Source: Telmatactis stephensoni
Taxonomy: Eukaryota > Cnidaria > Anthozoa > Actiniaria > Isophelliidae
Reading direction: 5' to 3'
Assembly: GCA_029948255.1 (NCBI GenBank)
Contig: JALIZF010000991.1
Location: 1-64,000, forward strand
DNA length: 64,000 nucleotides
The notes beneath the pieces are model-generated. The model worked only from the letters and a program-made list of their open reading frames with translations, searched no databases and was not told the DNA's origin. Made by a program: the position numbers and the translations under genes. Shown one piece after another: positions 45,001 to 56,860 of the stretch (position 1 is its first letter; the number at the start of each line of letters is the position of its first letter).

Positions 45001-48000
45001 TTTCTAAACAATATCTCCGTGCTTTTACTAATGTATTTAACCCTAATGACTTGACCTACGATACAGCCCTTTTTTATTAACTTATGCAAAATTACGCGCG
45101 CATCAATGGGGAGAATGCCCAACCCTGTAACTGCTGTGTGCAACAACTTGCATCGTGTAACAAGGAAATAAATAATAAAATAATAGTAATTTTCTACAGC
45201 AGATCCACGTAGTGGCTATTATTCTGCTGGCACTCACACTCACTACTTCTACATTAAATATTTTTCATTTTTCGTACATCGCTCAACTCACATGTAATGC
45301 CATTTTATGAAATGGCATTGACTGCGGCTTTTCGATACAGAGTTTGACTCATGTTTCAAATCAGTTGCGCGCAGCGTTGAAAAAAAGTTGCATCGAGTGA
45401 CACCTTTGACACCATTTTCTTGTGCGCAATGCTGCATGAAAAGTCGCATTGTGTGGGCATTTGTAAAAACAAGCCAATTAGCCAATAACAGTGATCTCAA
45501 CATTGCAGCAGGTCTAATGAGGACGGGTGATATTGTCCATTGTGCCTATGCGACCAGGAGCCCATGAAGCTCCTGTTACGATATATACTGTCACGTTTCA
45601 GTTACGGCACGGTTACGTAACAGTTAGGCAGGGTTACATTAAATTACGGCACGACAACAATAGAGCAGTTTTCGTATGAGTGGGAAAATTACCGTACCGT
45701 ACCGTACCGTAACCGTGTCAGTACCGTAATGTCTAAAAAATATTCTAAATTCCTGCCATAACCGTATCGTGCACTGACTGTAACTGGTACGGTCGGCTTC
45801 CCACTCATACGAAAACCGCTCTATACAGTTATGGCACCGTTACGTTATGGTTGCTAATCGTAACTAGCAACGATAATTTTGATACGCATTCGTCACGGTA
45901 CGGCGCGGTCCGTGGTCTGAGATTTTCACGGTTATGCAAAGTTTGGAGTAGGGAGCTTAAGCACGAGACGCTTTTGTTTTTGTCACGGACGTTACGCGTA
46001 CGTTTTGTTCGTGCGCGCACCGTTATCGTTAACTCTTAATTTGTTTTGTGCCGAGTATTACAAAGTAAGGACGAGATAGCGTTTCCACAGTGGGGCCCCT
46101 CTTCCTCAGTTCTTAAGGTTTATCTAAACAGGATGATTTTGTCACGAGAACACAGCGGTCATTTCTAAAGCCCTATGCAAACGCTTCCAAACACATTCAA
46201 CAATGTTGGCCCCATGTTGGCAATCTTCAATATTGTTGCGTTACTCTCTGAAGAAAACAGAATAAAAGGTTTGTTGGACGTCAATATTAGGAGTTGTTGG
46301 CCAAATTTGGTTGTAGCGTTTGCATAAGTCTTGTCGACCCGACAGCCGACGATTTTGTTGTAATAAAGTAGATTTCATATGACTGTGAAAACGGCACCGC
46401 AGGTCAAGGCACGGTTACGACAGGAATTTCGAATGTTTTGATAGATATGACGGCACTGAAACGGTTACGGTACGGCGCGGTCCGTTTCACACTCATACGA
46501 AATCGCTCTAGGTCTGGGTCTGGTCCCCGTATCACAAAGCGTGCGTAAACTTACGAGTACTCGCAAAGACGCGTATCTAACAAACGTTTTTGTTGTAGAA
46601 TAAAGAGAATTTGAAGAATTCATAAAACATTAAGAAATTGCATATCAAAAGTATTGTTTTAAACAGGTTAATATTGTTGTAAAATCCTTGGAAAAATCGA
46701 TGTTCTTTTTGGGTTTATGAGTACCCGGAAGCTACGTGCGCTTTGTGAAACTAAATCAATGAATTTCTGTACTTTTTAGCACTTATTTCATGCCATAAAG
46801 TTTGCACACGAGCCATCGCACAGAATCCTACTGTCTTTCGGGACATCCATTGTTACGGCGGGCTGAGAGCTAGACTTTTGTAAATTTGCATAAATTACTG
46901 ATGAGGTCGTTTCTGAGTCTACTTTAAGAGTTTTATCAACCAAAATTCACCAGTAACATTAAAAACTTGGCCCAGGATTGAAATTGACGGACAAAAACAT
47001 TATTTTAGACAAAGACCTCTGTAAATGCAATAGAGCTACAGACAGAAAAAACATTAAAACAAACAAACAAACAAACAAAGGGATCAATTCAGTGGTTAAA
47101 GGCTAATGGAGCTAAAATATTAGCTTATTAAAATTATCATTTTGTAATGATAATCATAAATAATTAAGTACCCAAGCAGTGACGTCAAAAAATAACAATT
47201 TATTTTTTCCTTTTTCTTGCGTTTTCTATTCAAACCACCATTTATATTACTTCTACTTGAAGTTGAACTATGTGATAAAAGAACACTTTAGATCCCTCCA
47301 GAGCAGAAATGCAATCTCGTCTCCACAGCCGTTCTCTTACTACGCATGAGCAGTAAGAAAGAACGGCTTTGGTGGCGAGGTTGACAGAAATGCTGAGATA
47401 AATATCGCCGAGTGAGATATATCTTCAATACAAACTTTCTTATTTTGACCTGGGCCCGATTGTGCGAAAGTTGGTTAGCACTTTCCCAGGGTTCAATCTA
47501 AAGAAAACCATTGGCGCTAACCCCGGGTTTAATCTAAAGAAACCATTGGCGTTATCCCTGGATTAAATCTAAAGAAAACCATTTGCATTAATAACCCTGG
47601 ATATTTAGCACTAACCCACTTTCGAACAACTGGGCCAGGATTGAATATGTGAAAACTTAATTTCAATTCTCAGTAATGGCTCCTAGCTGGATCTAAATTT
47701 ATCAATGTGTAAAAAAGTACATATTTTTTTCGTATCGTTTTCAAGTTTATAAATCAGAAAACAAAATCTGACATCAAATTTCAGTAATCTATTCTCTACT
47801 TTCACAACATATGAATAACCATAATGCCATCTGTTTTTTGGGGTAGTTATTGTAATTCAAATAAAACAGATTTAAATCACAATTTGATTGATTTGAATTA
47901 AAATAGCAAACCCCCTTCCCCCCCCAAAACAACAATCAAACTCAAATCAACTCAATAACAAAACAAGGGGGGGAAATGAAACAGAAGGTATTATGGTTAT

Positions 48001-50599
48001 TGTGAAAGAAGAGAATTAATTCGATTCTATTATTACATGCTATTATCTCCAATTACTCGTCGACAGGCAAAGCCAATCGAGTTACTGCATGTTCATTGCC
48101 TAGACTATGCGTCAACGCTGTTACCTAGGCGAACACATAAACAATTCTCATTCATCATTTGTCCATTTTCCTACCACTATTCTATCCGTTTCTCTATCTA
48201 AAATATGCTTTGGTATATTAAAGCTATATAATTTTGGATAAAATTAAGCTTAGGGTTGTAAGTTTATCTTGTAGGTAGTGTATTTTGTTTGAGGTAATGC
48301 AGAATTAATCATTTAAGTTGGAATGGTTTCAGTTATACACTCTAAAGTCTTAAGTTCTTTAGAATCTCATCTCAGTACTGCATCGAAGCAGTCATCATAT
48401 TGTTGTATTCTCTAGTCATTACTTTGTGATTGAGAAGTATAAGATCCGTTTGCAACTCCAATTATATCAGGATAGAACTTTAAAGTTGTAAAAAGATCCT
48501 CTACTTATAACTGTTCATGTTCAAGATGGGTTAACAATTCAAAGGTGTTTTATACAGTTGTTATTGTTCATTGCTGGACGCTTACTTTGAAGTGGATGCT
48601 TGTTCAGGGCTCTTCTCAAACGTGATATCCTTTGGTTTTTCTTGCTGCTTGTCCTTCGCAGGCTCTTTCTTTGGCTCTTTGGGCTGGACTTTTTGTTGAT
48701 CAAGAACCTTCTTTTCAGGAATGCTCTCTTGTTTTGCCTTTGGTTGTTCTTCTTTTTCTTTATCTTCACCCTCCCCAAATGTCTTTGAGATATCTGAGGC
48801 AAGAGTTTTAATATCTTGTGCGGCACTTTCAGCTCTGTCGGTCACACTTTCATCGGCCGCTGTTTTGCGGTCCTTCATGATCTTTTTGAAGTCTTTGTCG
48901 CCTTTCATAACTGTGGTGGGCATGATTAATTCTTTCTTATCGGTTTTCGGCTCGACTGGTAACTTCTTCTTTACGTCTTTGACTCCCTCAAATTGGCGTT
49001 CATCTTGCTCGTACTGGAAAGGCTTTTCTTGGCTGTGTCGTAAATAAGTGGGTCTTCTTCTGGATTCAGATACTTGTCTTTCGTTTCTTCTAGTTTTGGG
49101 ACAATCTTGGCATCATCTTCAACGGAACTCGTTTTCATGACTGGTTTGGAATCAACTTCGTCCTGTAGTTTCTTTTGGATGTCTGTTAGCTTTGGAATGA
49201 AGCCTGCAGACTCGTCGGGCAGTTTATGGCCTGTGCCATCTTCATGGATGTCGTCGGGCTCTGAGACAAAGCTTGCATGTGATGAGGATTGGATAGACGT
49301 TCCCTCTAAACCTTCCTCAGCTGCGAACCGACGTCTGGCCTGCTCGTACTTCCATTCGTTCTCTCTTTCCAATTCATCCATTACTAACAAGTCAATTGGC
49401 TTGGGCAAATCAAAACGATAAGGATCATCAACTACATCAGCAGAAAACGACCATTTTAGCATAGAGCCCCTGACTCTTTCCAATGACAGGTTTTTCAGGT
49501 ACTCTTTTATCGGGCCTTGGACTGGCTTCACCAAGCCACCACCGCCGCCGCCGGTTGATCTTCCAGAATCTGTGAAGTCAGCGCTACGGAAAGAAGAAGC
49601 AGATTTAAGAAAAGAAGTCTGAGACTTAGTCAAATAGTCACCCTCTTCTGCAGCATCGCTATGTTTACGCCGTCGTCTCATAACTTCATCAAATTCACTA
49701 TCGATATCCGTGGTCGATCGCATTACAGAGTACGGGTTAGGTTTTTTGAATTTCCGTGGTGTTGTCGATCGCTTTTCAAAAGTAAGTCGTCGCTTTTCAT
49801 CTTCAGGAAAACGCGCTTTGACTGTTGACATCCAACGACGATGACGAACCATTTTCAACCACTCGGGATCCTCAGGTGCTTGTCCTTCATCAATCACAGG
49901 GCGAAAATGAGTTATCCATTTATTATCGCCTTGGATGCCAACGGATGGTTTGTTCACTCCTAATGGCTTGTTTCTGTATTTTTCTGGTAGATTTTGCCAG
50001 CGCTCTTTTAGGATATTGACAGATTCTACGTGTCCGGCGTCAACACCATCACGTTTAGGCTTCTCGTCACCCTCAGAAATATCAATAACTTGTGGCTTTC
50101 TTGCAGCATCCGTGTCATCTTTAGGAGGCCATGATTGTGGATGTAATTGATGGGGTATAGGCCTCTCTTCACTAGGTGGAACAATTTTGCCTTCTTCTTT
50201 AGCTGTACTTAGATATTGGCCCTTTATCAAGCCTAAAGGAACCGTTGACATAATATCAGGTTCATCAGGATTAATTCCAGTGTCTTTGTAGAAATCATCT
50301 AAGTCATCTTCGTCGATCCTAGCGCCCTCTAACGCCGCGGCATATTTTTCTTTTCTTTTCAACAAATCTGACTGTCCCGCGTCGGTTTTCCGAAGAGCAC
50401 TAGCATAATTACCATATCCACCTTTTTTTGCACGACCTCGTGGTTGAGCTGGTACGTTCTCATCAGCAAAAACATGTTCTTGAGCCAACACTTTTGGATC
50501 TTGACGAGGATCGTCAGGATTTCTCTCACGAATTGCTCGTTGACTAACGTCCGTTATAACTGGCATAGGTTTGCCGCTATCCGACAAGGATGGTTCCAT
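30020..50599 (-). CDS. SVIL: Supervillin (gelsolin/villin superfamily), 23 exons, frameshift in exon 1
   Basis: Exons 5' to 3': 48586-50599, 44443-44557, 43973-44057, 43057-43224, 42603-42739, 42064-42205, 41778-41935, 41157-41279, 40793-41017, 40336-40383, 40073-40163, 39286-39435, 38684-38877, 38199-38275, 38097-38119, 37741-37819, 37419-37556, 36700-36818, 36028-36183, 32634-32783, 31447-31565, 30811-30966, 30020-30106. Exons 2-23 encode about 913 residues in frame; exon 1 adds about 670. The C-terminal part matches supervillin throughout: [29 protein letters not shown], gelsolin-like repeats ([20 protein letters not shown], MWQGWWP) and a villin headpiece ending [13 protein letters not shown]. 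Supervillin links F-actin and myosin II to membranes. Exon 1 is charged, probably disordered, and not recognisable alone; it is assigned by strand, donor (AA|GTAAGC) and matching phase to exon 2. Its main frame stops at 48971, while the frame that reaches the donor is open from about 49113, offset by one base. The AAAA run at 49024-49027 is a likely indel site. Confidence 0.92.
30165..30715. repeat. 72-bp minisatellite, about 7 units, in the last supervillin intron
   Basis: Units read AGTGAAAAGACAAGCACTGC, TAATGAGCAGTACATTACTA, AGTCTGTGTATGTTGCTTGT, GCTTATGTCATT. The central units are 72 bp and nearly identical, so several frames stay open on both strands (up to 190 codons) without being coding. 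One stray diverged unit lies at 43675-43752. Confidence 0.92.
31128..31320. repeat. 42-bp tandem array with TTGCGCGCAAC, 4 units
   Basis: Each unit contains TGCGCGCAACATTACAGGGG, TGGACACATGG and a CAACTGTGT link. It lies in the supervillin intron 30967-31446. Dispersed relatives occur at 1540-1865 and 44232-44390. Confidence 0.85.
31703..31992. repeat. Inverted-repeat element with ACACCTATTTTCAAAATT ends
   Basis: ACACCTATTTTCAAAATTAC at the left and AATTTTGAAATTGGGTGT at the right are inverted ends, with TGGCTTTTTCAGTGTTTTGA inside. A related left half is present at about 8055-8165 (ACACCCATTTTCAAAATTGC). Confidence 0.65.
32272..32561. repeat. Inverted-repeat element with GCATACACCTATTTCAA ends
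   Basis: GCATACACCTATTTCAA at the left and TTGAAATAGGTGTATACGC at the right are inverted. A single related end (TTTTTGAAATAGGCGTATAC) recurs at about 35924-35943, just outside the CACTA-like element. Confidence 0.65.
32927..33020. repeat. Truncated MITE of the AGAGTAGATTTCGTATGA family
   Basis: Left end AGAGAAGATTTCGTATGACA and the TTTCGAATGTTTTTATAGAC centre are present; the right half is missing. Confidence 0.7.
33234..35829. mobile_element. Non-autonomous CACTA/EnSpm-like element with subterminal repeats
   Basis: The ends are exact inverted copies: CACTGTTATTTTTAGGGAG at 33234 and its complement ending at 35829, followed inward by GTT. CACTG termini and arrays of short repeats just inside both ends are marks of the CACTA (EnSpm) superfamily. 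Here the subterminal zones (33255-33800 and 35420-35820) are packed with GGAGTTA / TAACTCC motifs in both orientations. TT flanks both sides and may be a 2-bp target duplication. The central 1.6 kb has no transposase ORF. The element sits in the supervillin intron between exons 19 and 20. Confidence 0.75.
33420..33725. repeat. About 153-bp tandem duplication inside the CACTA-like element
   Basis: Two adjacent copies start at about 33421 and 33573 and differ at only a few bases. Each contains TTTTAACTAATCCAAA, ACTACAATTGGGGTTGAATT and TTCACCCTTGCAAGAGTGAA. Confidence 0.85.
36209..36389. repeat. MITE with AACAAATAGATTCCATTTT ends, copy 2
   Basis: Ends AACAAATAGATTCCATTTTA and GGAAAATGAAATCTGTT, with an internal CTGTACTCTAATAGATGCAC / TGCATTTATTAGAGTACAGA pair. 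Relative of 6517-6703; in a supervillin intron. Confidence 0.75.
37087..37133. repeat. (ATC)n microsatellite
   Basis: ATCATCATC with a few TTATC interruptions, in a supervillin intron. Further (GAT)n tracts lie at 37884-37911 and 37998-38026. Confidence 0.9.
38393..38623. repeat. Inverted-repeat element with ACGATTTTCAAAAATGGCGG ends
   Basis: Left ACGACTTTCAAAAATGACGG, GAGAACGAGGCC is mirrored by right GGCCTCGTTCTCGTGAACAA, CCGCCATTTTTGAAAATCGT. It sits in a supervillin intron. Confidence 0.75.
39060..39268. repeat. (GAAC)n microsatellite with interruptions
   Basis: About 210 bp of GAAC/ACGA repeats with periodic AAAA or ATAAAA breaks, in the supervillin intron 38878-39285. Three overlapping minus-strand Arg-Ser-Phe-Val frames come from it and are not genes. 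Confidence 0.95.
39562..39706. repeat. MITE of the AGAGTAGATTTCGTATGA family
   Basis: AAAGTAGATTTCGTATGACT at the left and ATTCATACGAAATCTGCGCT at the right; interior CACGGCACGGTTGCGAC and TTTCGAATGTTTCTATAGAC. In a supervillin intron. Confidence 0.85.
40275..40291. repeat. Short (GA)n tract
   Basis: Eight GA dinucleotides in a supervillin intron. Confidence 0.9.
42858..42958. repeat. Right half of a MITE, AGAGTAGATTTCGTATGA family
   Basis: Starts within the interior (GTGCACGGTTACGGCAGG) and ends AAGTCATACGAAATCAACTCT; the left terminus is missing. Confidence 0.75.
43311..43638 (-). mobile_element. tRNA-derived SINE, near full length
   Basis: On the minus strand the head at 43638-43570 looks like a tRNA: A box TGGCCGAGTGG (43630-43620) and, 32 nt further, B box GGTTAGAGTCC (43587-43577), a one-to-two-base variant of the Pol III consensus GGTTCGANTCC. 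The A box resembles tRNA-Leu/Ser. The body contains GAACCCGGAGAA-type complement and ACTCACATGTTGAT blocks, and the element ends in a TTATTTATTTATT tail. Truncated relatives are at 45166-45296 and 6786-6995. In a supervillin intron, same strand as the gene. Confidence 0.8.
43675..43752. repeat. Stray unit of the 72-bp minisatellite
   Basis: One diverged unit (CACTGCCAATAAGTAGTACA, TTACTGAGTCTGCGTATGTT, CACTAGTGAAAAGACAA) lies 13 kb from the array at 30165-30715, in another supervillin intron. Confidence 0.8.
44232..44390. repeat. Dispersed GTTGCGCGCAAC-type repeat
   Basis: AACGTTGCGCGCAACAG, AATGTTGCGCGCAACTGTTG and a GGGCAACGTTGCG piece lie within 160 bp in the first long supervillin intron. 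Related to 31128-31320. Confidence 0.65.
44595..44735. repeat. Recent 70-bp tandem duplication
   Basis: Two adjacent copies starting GATACAAGTTATTTTTGAAT (44595 and 44665) differ only by a one-to-two base insertion in the AAATA-AAGGGGGGAAATG stretch and one substitution. Confidence 0.92.
45166..45296 (-). repeat. 5'-truncated SINE copy
   Basis: Shares TTTCTACAGCAGATCCACGT, GGCACTCACACTCACTAC and CATCGCTCAACTCACATGT with the SINE at 43311-43638, including its tail, but lacks the tRNA-like head. Confidence 0.8.
45662..45822. repeat. MITE, TTTTCGTATGAG subfamily, copy 3
   Basis: AGAGCAGTTTTCGTATGAGT and CACTCATACGAAAACCGCTCT are inverted ends around ACCGTACCGTAACCG units. In supervillin intron 1. 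Confidence 0.85.
46366..46508. repeat. MITE of the AGAGTAGATTTCGTATGA family
   Basis: AAGTAGATTTCATATGACTG at the left and CACACTCATACGAAATCGCT at the right; interior GGCACGGTTACGACAGG and TTTCGAATGTTTTGATAG. In supervillin intron 1. Confidence 0.85.
47452..47636. repeat. MITE with GGGCCCGATTGTGCGAAAGT ends and internal tandem repeat
   Basis: GGGCCCGATTGTGCGAAAGT and ACTTTCGAACAACTGGGCC are inverted ends. Inside, a unit of about 45 bp with TTTAATCTAAAGAAAACCATT and GGCGCTAACCC occurs three times in tandem. In supervillin intron 1. Confidence 0.85.
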
Positions 50600-51789
50600 T
50601 TTAAATGGTTGTCCTTTTGTATCTCTAAATTATCCGTGAACTGGTGAAGATGTTATACGTATGGATAGCTTCTCAGGCTTTTTCTTCGGATTCTTATAAA
50701 GCTTGCTGTTCCGATGCGTCAGTTTAGTGTACCTGACTTATCAGCCAACTTCGTCACCAGTTGAATCTTAATTAGGGGTCTGGGCTGATTATTAGAAGAA
50801 TTCCTCTCTGTTTTCTCTTACATCTCGTGTACTTCATATTTCTGAATTCTTTATCTCGTATTTAAGGATATATTCGTAATATCTTTTGTAAGGTGTAAAA
50901 CATTTTTTACAAAATGCAAAACGAGGGATTAAAAAAGATGCCAGATGTTTAGTTTTTGTGCTTGCCGGCAAACGAGCTACTCAAGCATAAATTAACCCTG
51001 AAATAGCAGAGCCGGATTTCGTGTTGTAATTGTGATGCTGTCATTACTGTAGTAAAACACGTCTTTCGTTAATTTTCTCAATAGACAGAAGAACAACGTC
51101 AATTTCAATAGAAAATTCTGGAGAAATTTTGGTGAAAAAAGCAACTTTATGGAGAGTACCTTACACTAGCCATGTATAACATCTCTGAAAGTTCATTTTC
51201 GAGGTCTTGATTAGACTATGAAGTTCTCTACAAAAAATTTGCAAATAAGAAAAGACTTACGACAAAATTCGCGGCATGCGTCACCGCCAGATTCACATTT
51301 TTCAGTATTGTATTAGATTATATATATTGAAAAAGAATGTTAATTTATGCGATTTTATGTAATGTTCTTCCCCATTAAAACATACATGTGACATTTTTTA
51401 AAAGACTTTATGCCGAAAATACTATATTGAACACCAAAGAATAAGAAACATTTGATTTATGATTGTATGAAATTTATCAAAGGAAACAACGCAAATTGAA
51501 AGGGTGAAGGTCAACCACTTTTACAAGATACAAGAATGACAAAAATACTTTTGCTGTTCTGAATAAACATTACTGAGCAACTGCAATGAAAAGGATTAGC
51601 ATTAAAATGAGTTACAAACCGAAAGTCCAATTTGCATCAGAGAATAAAACATATTGAAGACAATTCAGTTTTGAGTAATTTTTGATAGGAGACAAGCAGA
51701 GCAATGTACTAAATGCGTCAGTAGTATCACTTACAGATCATGTCATTAACTAAAGCAATTTACTTGATGATTTTGTAAAGAGTTCTGCG

Positions 51790-52331
51790 GTGAACCTCGT
51801 TAAATGGTCGTCGGAGAAATGTTCGTATTATAAAGAGTCCAGAGTCCAAAGAGTTGAGATTAATTAGCTGATGGGACGGAGAGAGGAATTTGGCCAGTTA
51901 TGCGAGCTAAGGCGGATCAGTGGCGGATTTAGTGAGGTTTTATCGGGTATTTTTAAATCAGTAAAACAGAAAAATCATTATCATAACTGGAAAGAGCATC
52001 TTAAAGCCAGCAAAACAGTGAAATTTGAAGGAACTGAGTTCAAAACTCGCGAGAATATGAATTTTTGAAAAGTGTGAATTTTGTAAGAAAACCTTTGCTG
52101 GTGGGCATACCAACAAATGTTTTCATAAAGAATTATTTATATTTTCGTGAGCTGACTTCGTTCAAACTTTACAGTTTTTCTAATTTTGACGTGCTCTTCC
52201 CAACTATTGTAATTATTTTTCTGTCGTGTGACTTTTGAAATGACACGATAAAAGCTCATTGTGTGCATGTTGAACCTCGTTAATACGATTGTCAAATGGT
52301 CGAAGCAAAGTGTTCGTATTATAAAGAGTCA
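51790..52331. repeat. Pair of related segments ending TTCGTATTATAAAGAGTC
   Basis: At 51790-51840 and 52268-52331 the order TGAACCTCGTTAA, AATGGTCG and TGTTCGTATTATAAAGAGTC is shared in the same orientation, about 480 bp apart. Confidence 0.6.
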
Positions 52332-55300
52332 ATTGTGGAGATCAAGCAGCTGGGACCCATCAGAGACATTTAGCTTCTATACGCAAGTTCAGACAGATTC
52401 TGATTGCTAAATTCCTTGGCAAATAGACAGCTTTTTGGTTTACCTTTTGAATATTCAGACATCGTACCAAAACTACGATACTCAATTAAAAACGGGTAAA
52501 ATTTCAAGATGCAAATTTGTGAAATAAACCACAAAATTCAAGAGTAATAACAGAGAGCCCTTGATAACTCAGCTATACAAATGATACCATTTTTTATAAG
52601 CCAGCACTCTAGTATTTACAGTAGTAAATTAAGACCAGCTACTATCTGACATTTAAAAGTTTCAGACTAGGAGTTCGACACAGAGAAGCAATTCCACTGG
52701 GGCAAGCGGAAGTGTGCGGCGCTTTACAGAGGTAACCCTCTATGCACAGGTGTTGTCTGGATATCACAACATCATATAGAAAACTTGACGCCACAAATTG
52801 TTCAACAATCCAAACATTTTCATCGAGCACCATGACCGAAGGTTAATCTAATCTGCTGATGATGTTATGAAAAGAGTTGTACATTCCCTTTGACCGATAT
52901 TATCTTATCATAACAATTGTGTACAACAGTGCATCTTTGTGATATGGTAGCATGTACACTACAAAAGATAAGTTGAACGGTGTACGAATACATTTCTCTG
53001 TTCTGTGTTGTAGCCATTGTAAATATGTGAGCGTCATAACAAGTGTTTAAAAACTATGCCAGCCACAGTCTTAAAGATCAAAACTATGTTTTAAGATATT
53101 TTTAGCGATTGTTGCTAGTCTATAAAATCTTCAAAAGTGAGTTTGACGCGATGACGTCATGGTGTGAATCACACTATGTTGAGGAAATATCACTAACAAT
53201 TACAATTAACATGCACAATGCTTCAGCTTCATTTTATTACAAAGGGAATAACTTAATCCATCAAAACATTCATCAGATTAAACAAACACTTACCTTGTTT
53301 AGAGAAATCTTGATTCACTAGATATCTTGAACAAAGGAAAGCAAGTCGGATTTGTTCAAAATTGTGTCAACTCGGTACATCCATTGAATATTCTATTTTC
53401 TAGCTCATTTAGTTTGAACAATTGATTGGCGTCAATTTCCATTGTGTGCAGCTTGCTCTGATGCGTTCCAAAGTGAAATTTAGATTCGATGCTAACCAAA
53501 TAACTGAATTCACAACTAATATTAACAAGCTCGTTCAGATAAAAGTTAATAATTTTCTCCGCGTTGAAATTATAATTCCATAACTGATGAAAGCTAACGG
53601 CTTAACAGATGTAAAAGAAAACAAATTATGGCGCCATAAACAAAATGTGTCACAAAAAATTGAATATTTATCGACCAAGATAGTTTGTTTGGCATGTGTT
53701 TACAGCTGTAAGGCATGATTACATCCGATTCCTTTCGGCTTTGTATTTTTTTCCAGATTTCGAGAAAAGAAAGATACTTGAATCACTGAAGAGGTTGAAC
53801 GACTCTCACGAATCTTCTAGGATATGCTTCGATCTAGTGAGGTCGAATTTGCAAGCACAAATATATTCCACGAGATCTAATCGACAATATTAAGATTAAC
53901 TCGCCAAATTAACATCGAAAATTTATTCAAAAACTAGTTAGAAAGCTTGTCCTATTGTAAGAATGCTGTGGAATTTAACACAATTTACAAGGACTATTAC
54001 ATCGTGAGCGAGTGATTTTCTTGCCATTTGACATTAATACCAACTGACACGATACAAAATTACTTTACCACCATCACAGCTTACCTTAGAATTAAACGTA
54101 GATGTCACTGTCTTGATAAAACAAGGTTACGAAAGCCAGTATTGTAATATTCACTGCCAAATATTTACACAGTTCACTCGTAAAATTATACGATCTGAAT
54201 ATCCAGTTGTCTTCACCAAAGAAGAAGTACCTTGAATGACCTCAAGAAAATTCCGCTCAAAGTTTGGCTATGAATACAGCTTCCTTTGCCGTGACGACAA
54301 ACAGAATGAGCTCAGATGTAAAGAGGTTTGCTGGAGTCAATAGGTCATATTCCCAACGGAAGTGATGATTGGTCTTCAATCAAAAGCTCTACTTCAAATA
54401 GTCTTTCTCTACCGCCATTTTGGAACGAATTTCATCACTTGGAAATTGATAGCCGCTGGACGTGTTGGAACTTATCGCTGGCGTCATAACAAAGCAAAGA
54501 TATGCAAATGATTTTTGTAAATTATTTAGAAGTTATATTCTTTGATTTTCAACGCACAAAGTTTACTGATAAAGGAAATTTTATGTCAAAGAGCATTTTC
54601 AACGTTACATTGCAAAACGTGGTATCTGGAAAAATGAAATTACAGAACCGGAAGTGAATTAACATTTCCCTTGGACAAGAGAATCAAGACTGAAACCAAC
54701 GCCATTAAAAACACACACACAAACAAAAACAATGGCTCATCGATCAGCAAGAATTATCGAACTGGTAACTTACATAATAATGCTATCATTTCAAAATTTC
54801 AGACAAAAACTACTTATTGACGCCCAGCTGAAGCACTTTTTCTGTCTGATGAAAATAGGCTGCAAAAAATCCCTAAAATACTAGAAATAAACGAAACAAA
54901 ATTCTTTTGTTTCAAATCTACATTCTTCCGCCATTACATTTGGTTGGGGCCCAAATTTCCGTGAGGAGTCAGACCCATTGAAATGAATTTTGTTAACAGA
55001 ATAATATTAAAACTGAACTGGCGACAACGAAGAACGGACCTGTGACCCTTCGTGATTGAAAAGCTAAAAATCCCCTGACGTCTGAAATGTACTTTTCAAT
55101 CTCAGTTTGACCAATGTCAAAGATTATCAAGTTGTAATCTGTCAAAGTCTTGTACAAGCGTGACGTCCGTATGGGTGTGTCCAGTAAAGTTCCTGATAGT
55201 TACACGTTGGTTTGATTATTATCACTGTTGTCGTGATTGTAAAAAATTGGCAAAATCTAAACCCATTGTTTTCTTGTAGTCATCCTTTTTCTTGGTTTTC

Positions 55301-56528
55301 ACGTGACCTCATCAAAACTATTGATCATTGAAAGCTGGTTCTTCTGGTATTTTTTCCTACGTTTGCTTGTCGACTTATCGAGACCAAAATTCTGTCACGC
55401 AATATTGTCACGCATTCTCTAGAGATGTAAAAACAGACAAATTATATTTGACCCAAAAGGCTAAACACATTTAGTTTGGTCCATGGACACCGGGTGGTGG
55501 TGAGGGGGGGGGGGGGGGGGTACTCCTTTATAAAAGCAAGCTCTGGATCAGGGAGATTTCTGTTACAAATAGAGCGATTTTGAAGCCACTGACTGTTAAC
55601 CCAAACACTGTCATGCGCAGTTAAGCCCAGTCCGTGAGTAATGGCTAAACATTTGTATAAGCCAGTTCAGAGTTTAAGAATCGTTTCTAATGCGCATGCG
55701 ATTTTATCCCGAATGTCTGCAAAAATCAACATGTGAGTTTAATAGCCACCATAAGCCGTCTTAGACACAAAGAACAAAATATCAAATAATATCATAATTT
55801 GGTACATGTGTCTCTGTGTCCCTGTACTTTGGAAGAGGTGACATTTTGGTCAACAGAAAAATCATTGTTTTGATAAATATCCCCGCGAAGCTTTACTCTA
55901 ACGTCACAAGGGCTGTGAAAAGTTTTTACTAAAGCCAGTAAAAGTGTAACAGTTACTGTTTTCCATGCTTCATTATCGGTTTATGAAAAAACTATGAAAA
56001 CAGCAGCCTAGCTGTTTTTCCGCTATGTCGTAGTAATCATCACGCTTTTTACATGATTTTACTTCGTCACCTGAGTTTTCTTTACCTTTATTTCATAATT
56101 TAAAAATCATTTTACAATCAACTACTAAGGATGATAGAAAATTTAGGTGTCGCACGGTCAGAGTACATTCATTGCATTTGACGAGACCTGCCTCACTGAT
56201 GCCAGTTTATACTCTTTCGCTCTTTTCGACAATGGACTCTGAACTGATAGAATAAGTATTTCATTAAATAGGAGTAATATAAACTTTCCAACATAATCAC
56301 AAGAAAATAAAGGTACCCTGCGGGCAGAATTTTTTGAAAAACAGAAGAAAAGAATATAGCCATCCGTACTGTCGGGTTGTTTTTTCTTTCAGTTTTCGTC
56401 CTGATATTTCTGTAGGTTAATTACTATTTTAGGCTTTTTGGGTAAACGCTTCAGATAAGAAATAAATGGTAAAGATTTCTATAAGATGACTTAGAAATGC
56501 AATGCAACAACAAGAGAGTTACAAACCT

Positions 56529-56529
<1 letters not shown>

Positions 56530-56559
<30 letters not shown>

Positions 56560-56567
56560 AAGAAGGA

Positions 56568-56646
<79 letters not shown>

Positions 56647-56860
56647 GGAGGAAGGGACAGGAGGAAGTAACGGAAAAAGGATCGAAAGCAGGATGGAAGG
56701 CGGATCGAAAGAAGGAAGACAGAAAGAAAGAATGAAAGAAAGAAAGAAAGAAAGAAAGAAAAAAGAAAGATCAAAAGAAAGAAAGAAAGAAAGAAAGAAT
56801 GAATGAATGAATGAATAAATGAATGAGTGAGTGAATGGATGCATGTGAATGAATGAATGA
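56530..56860. repeat. (GAAA)n tract grading into (GAAT)n
   Basis: Long GAAA array with a short GGAAGG-rich interruption (56645-56715), then AAGAAAGA again and GAATGAATGAAT. Both strands give long low-complexity frames (Lys-Glu-Arg or Phe-Leu-Ser), which are not genes. Confidence 0.97.
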
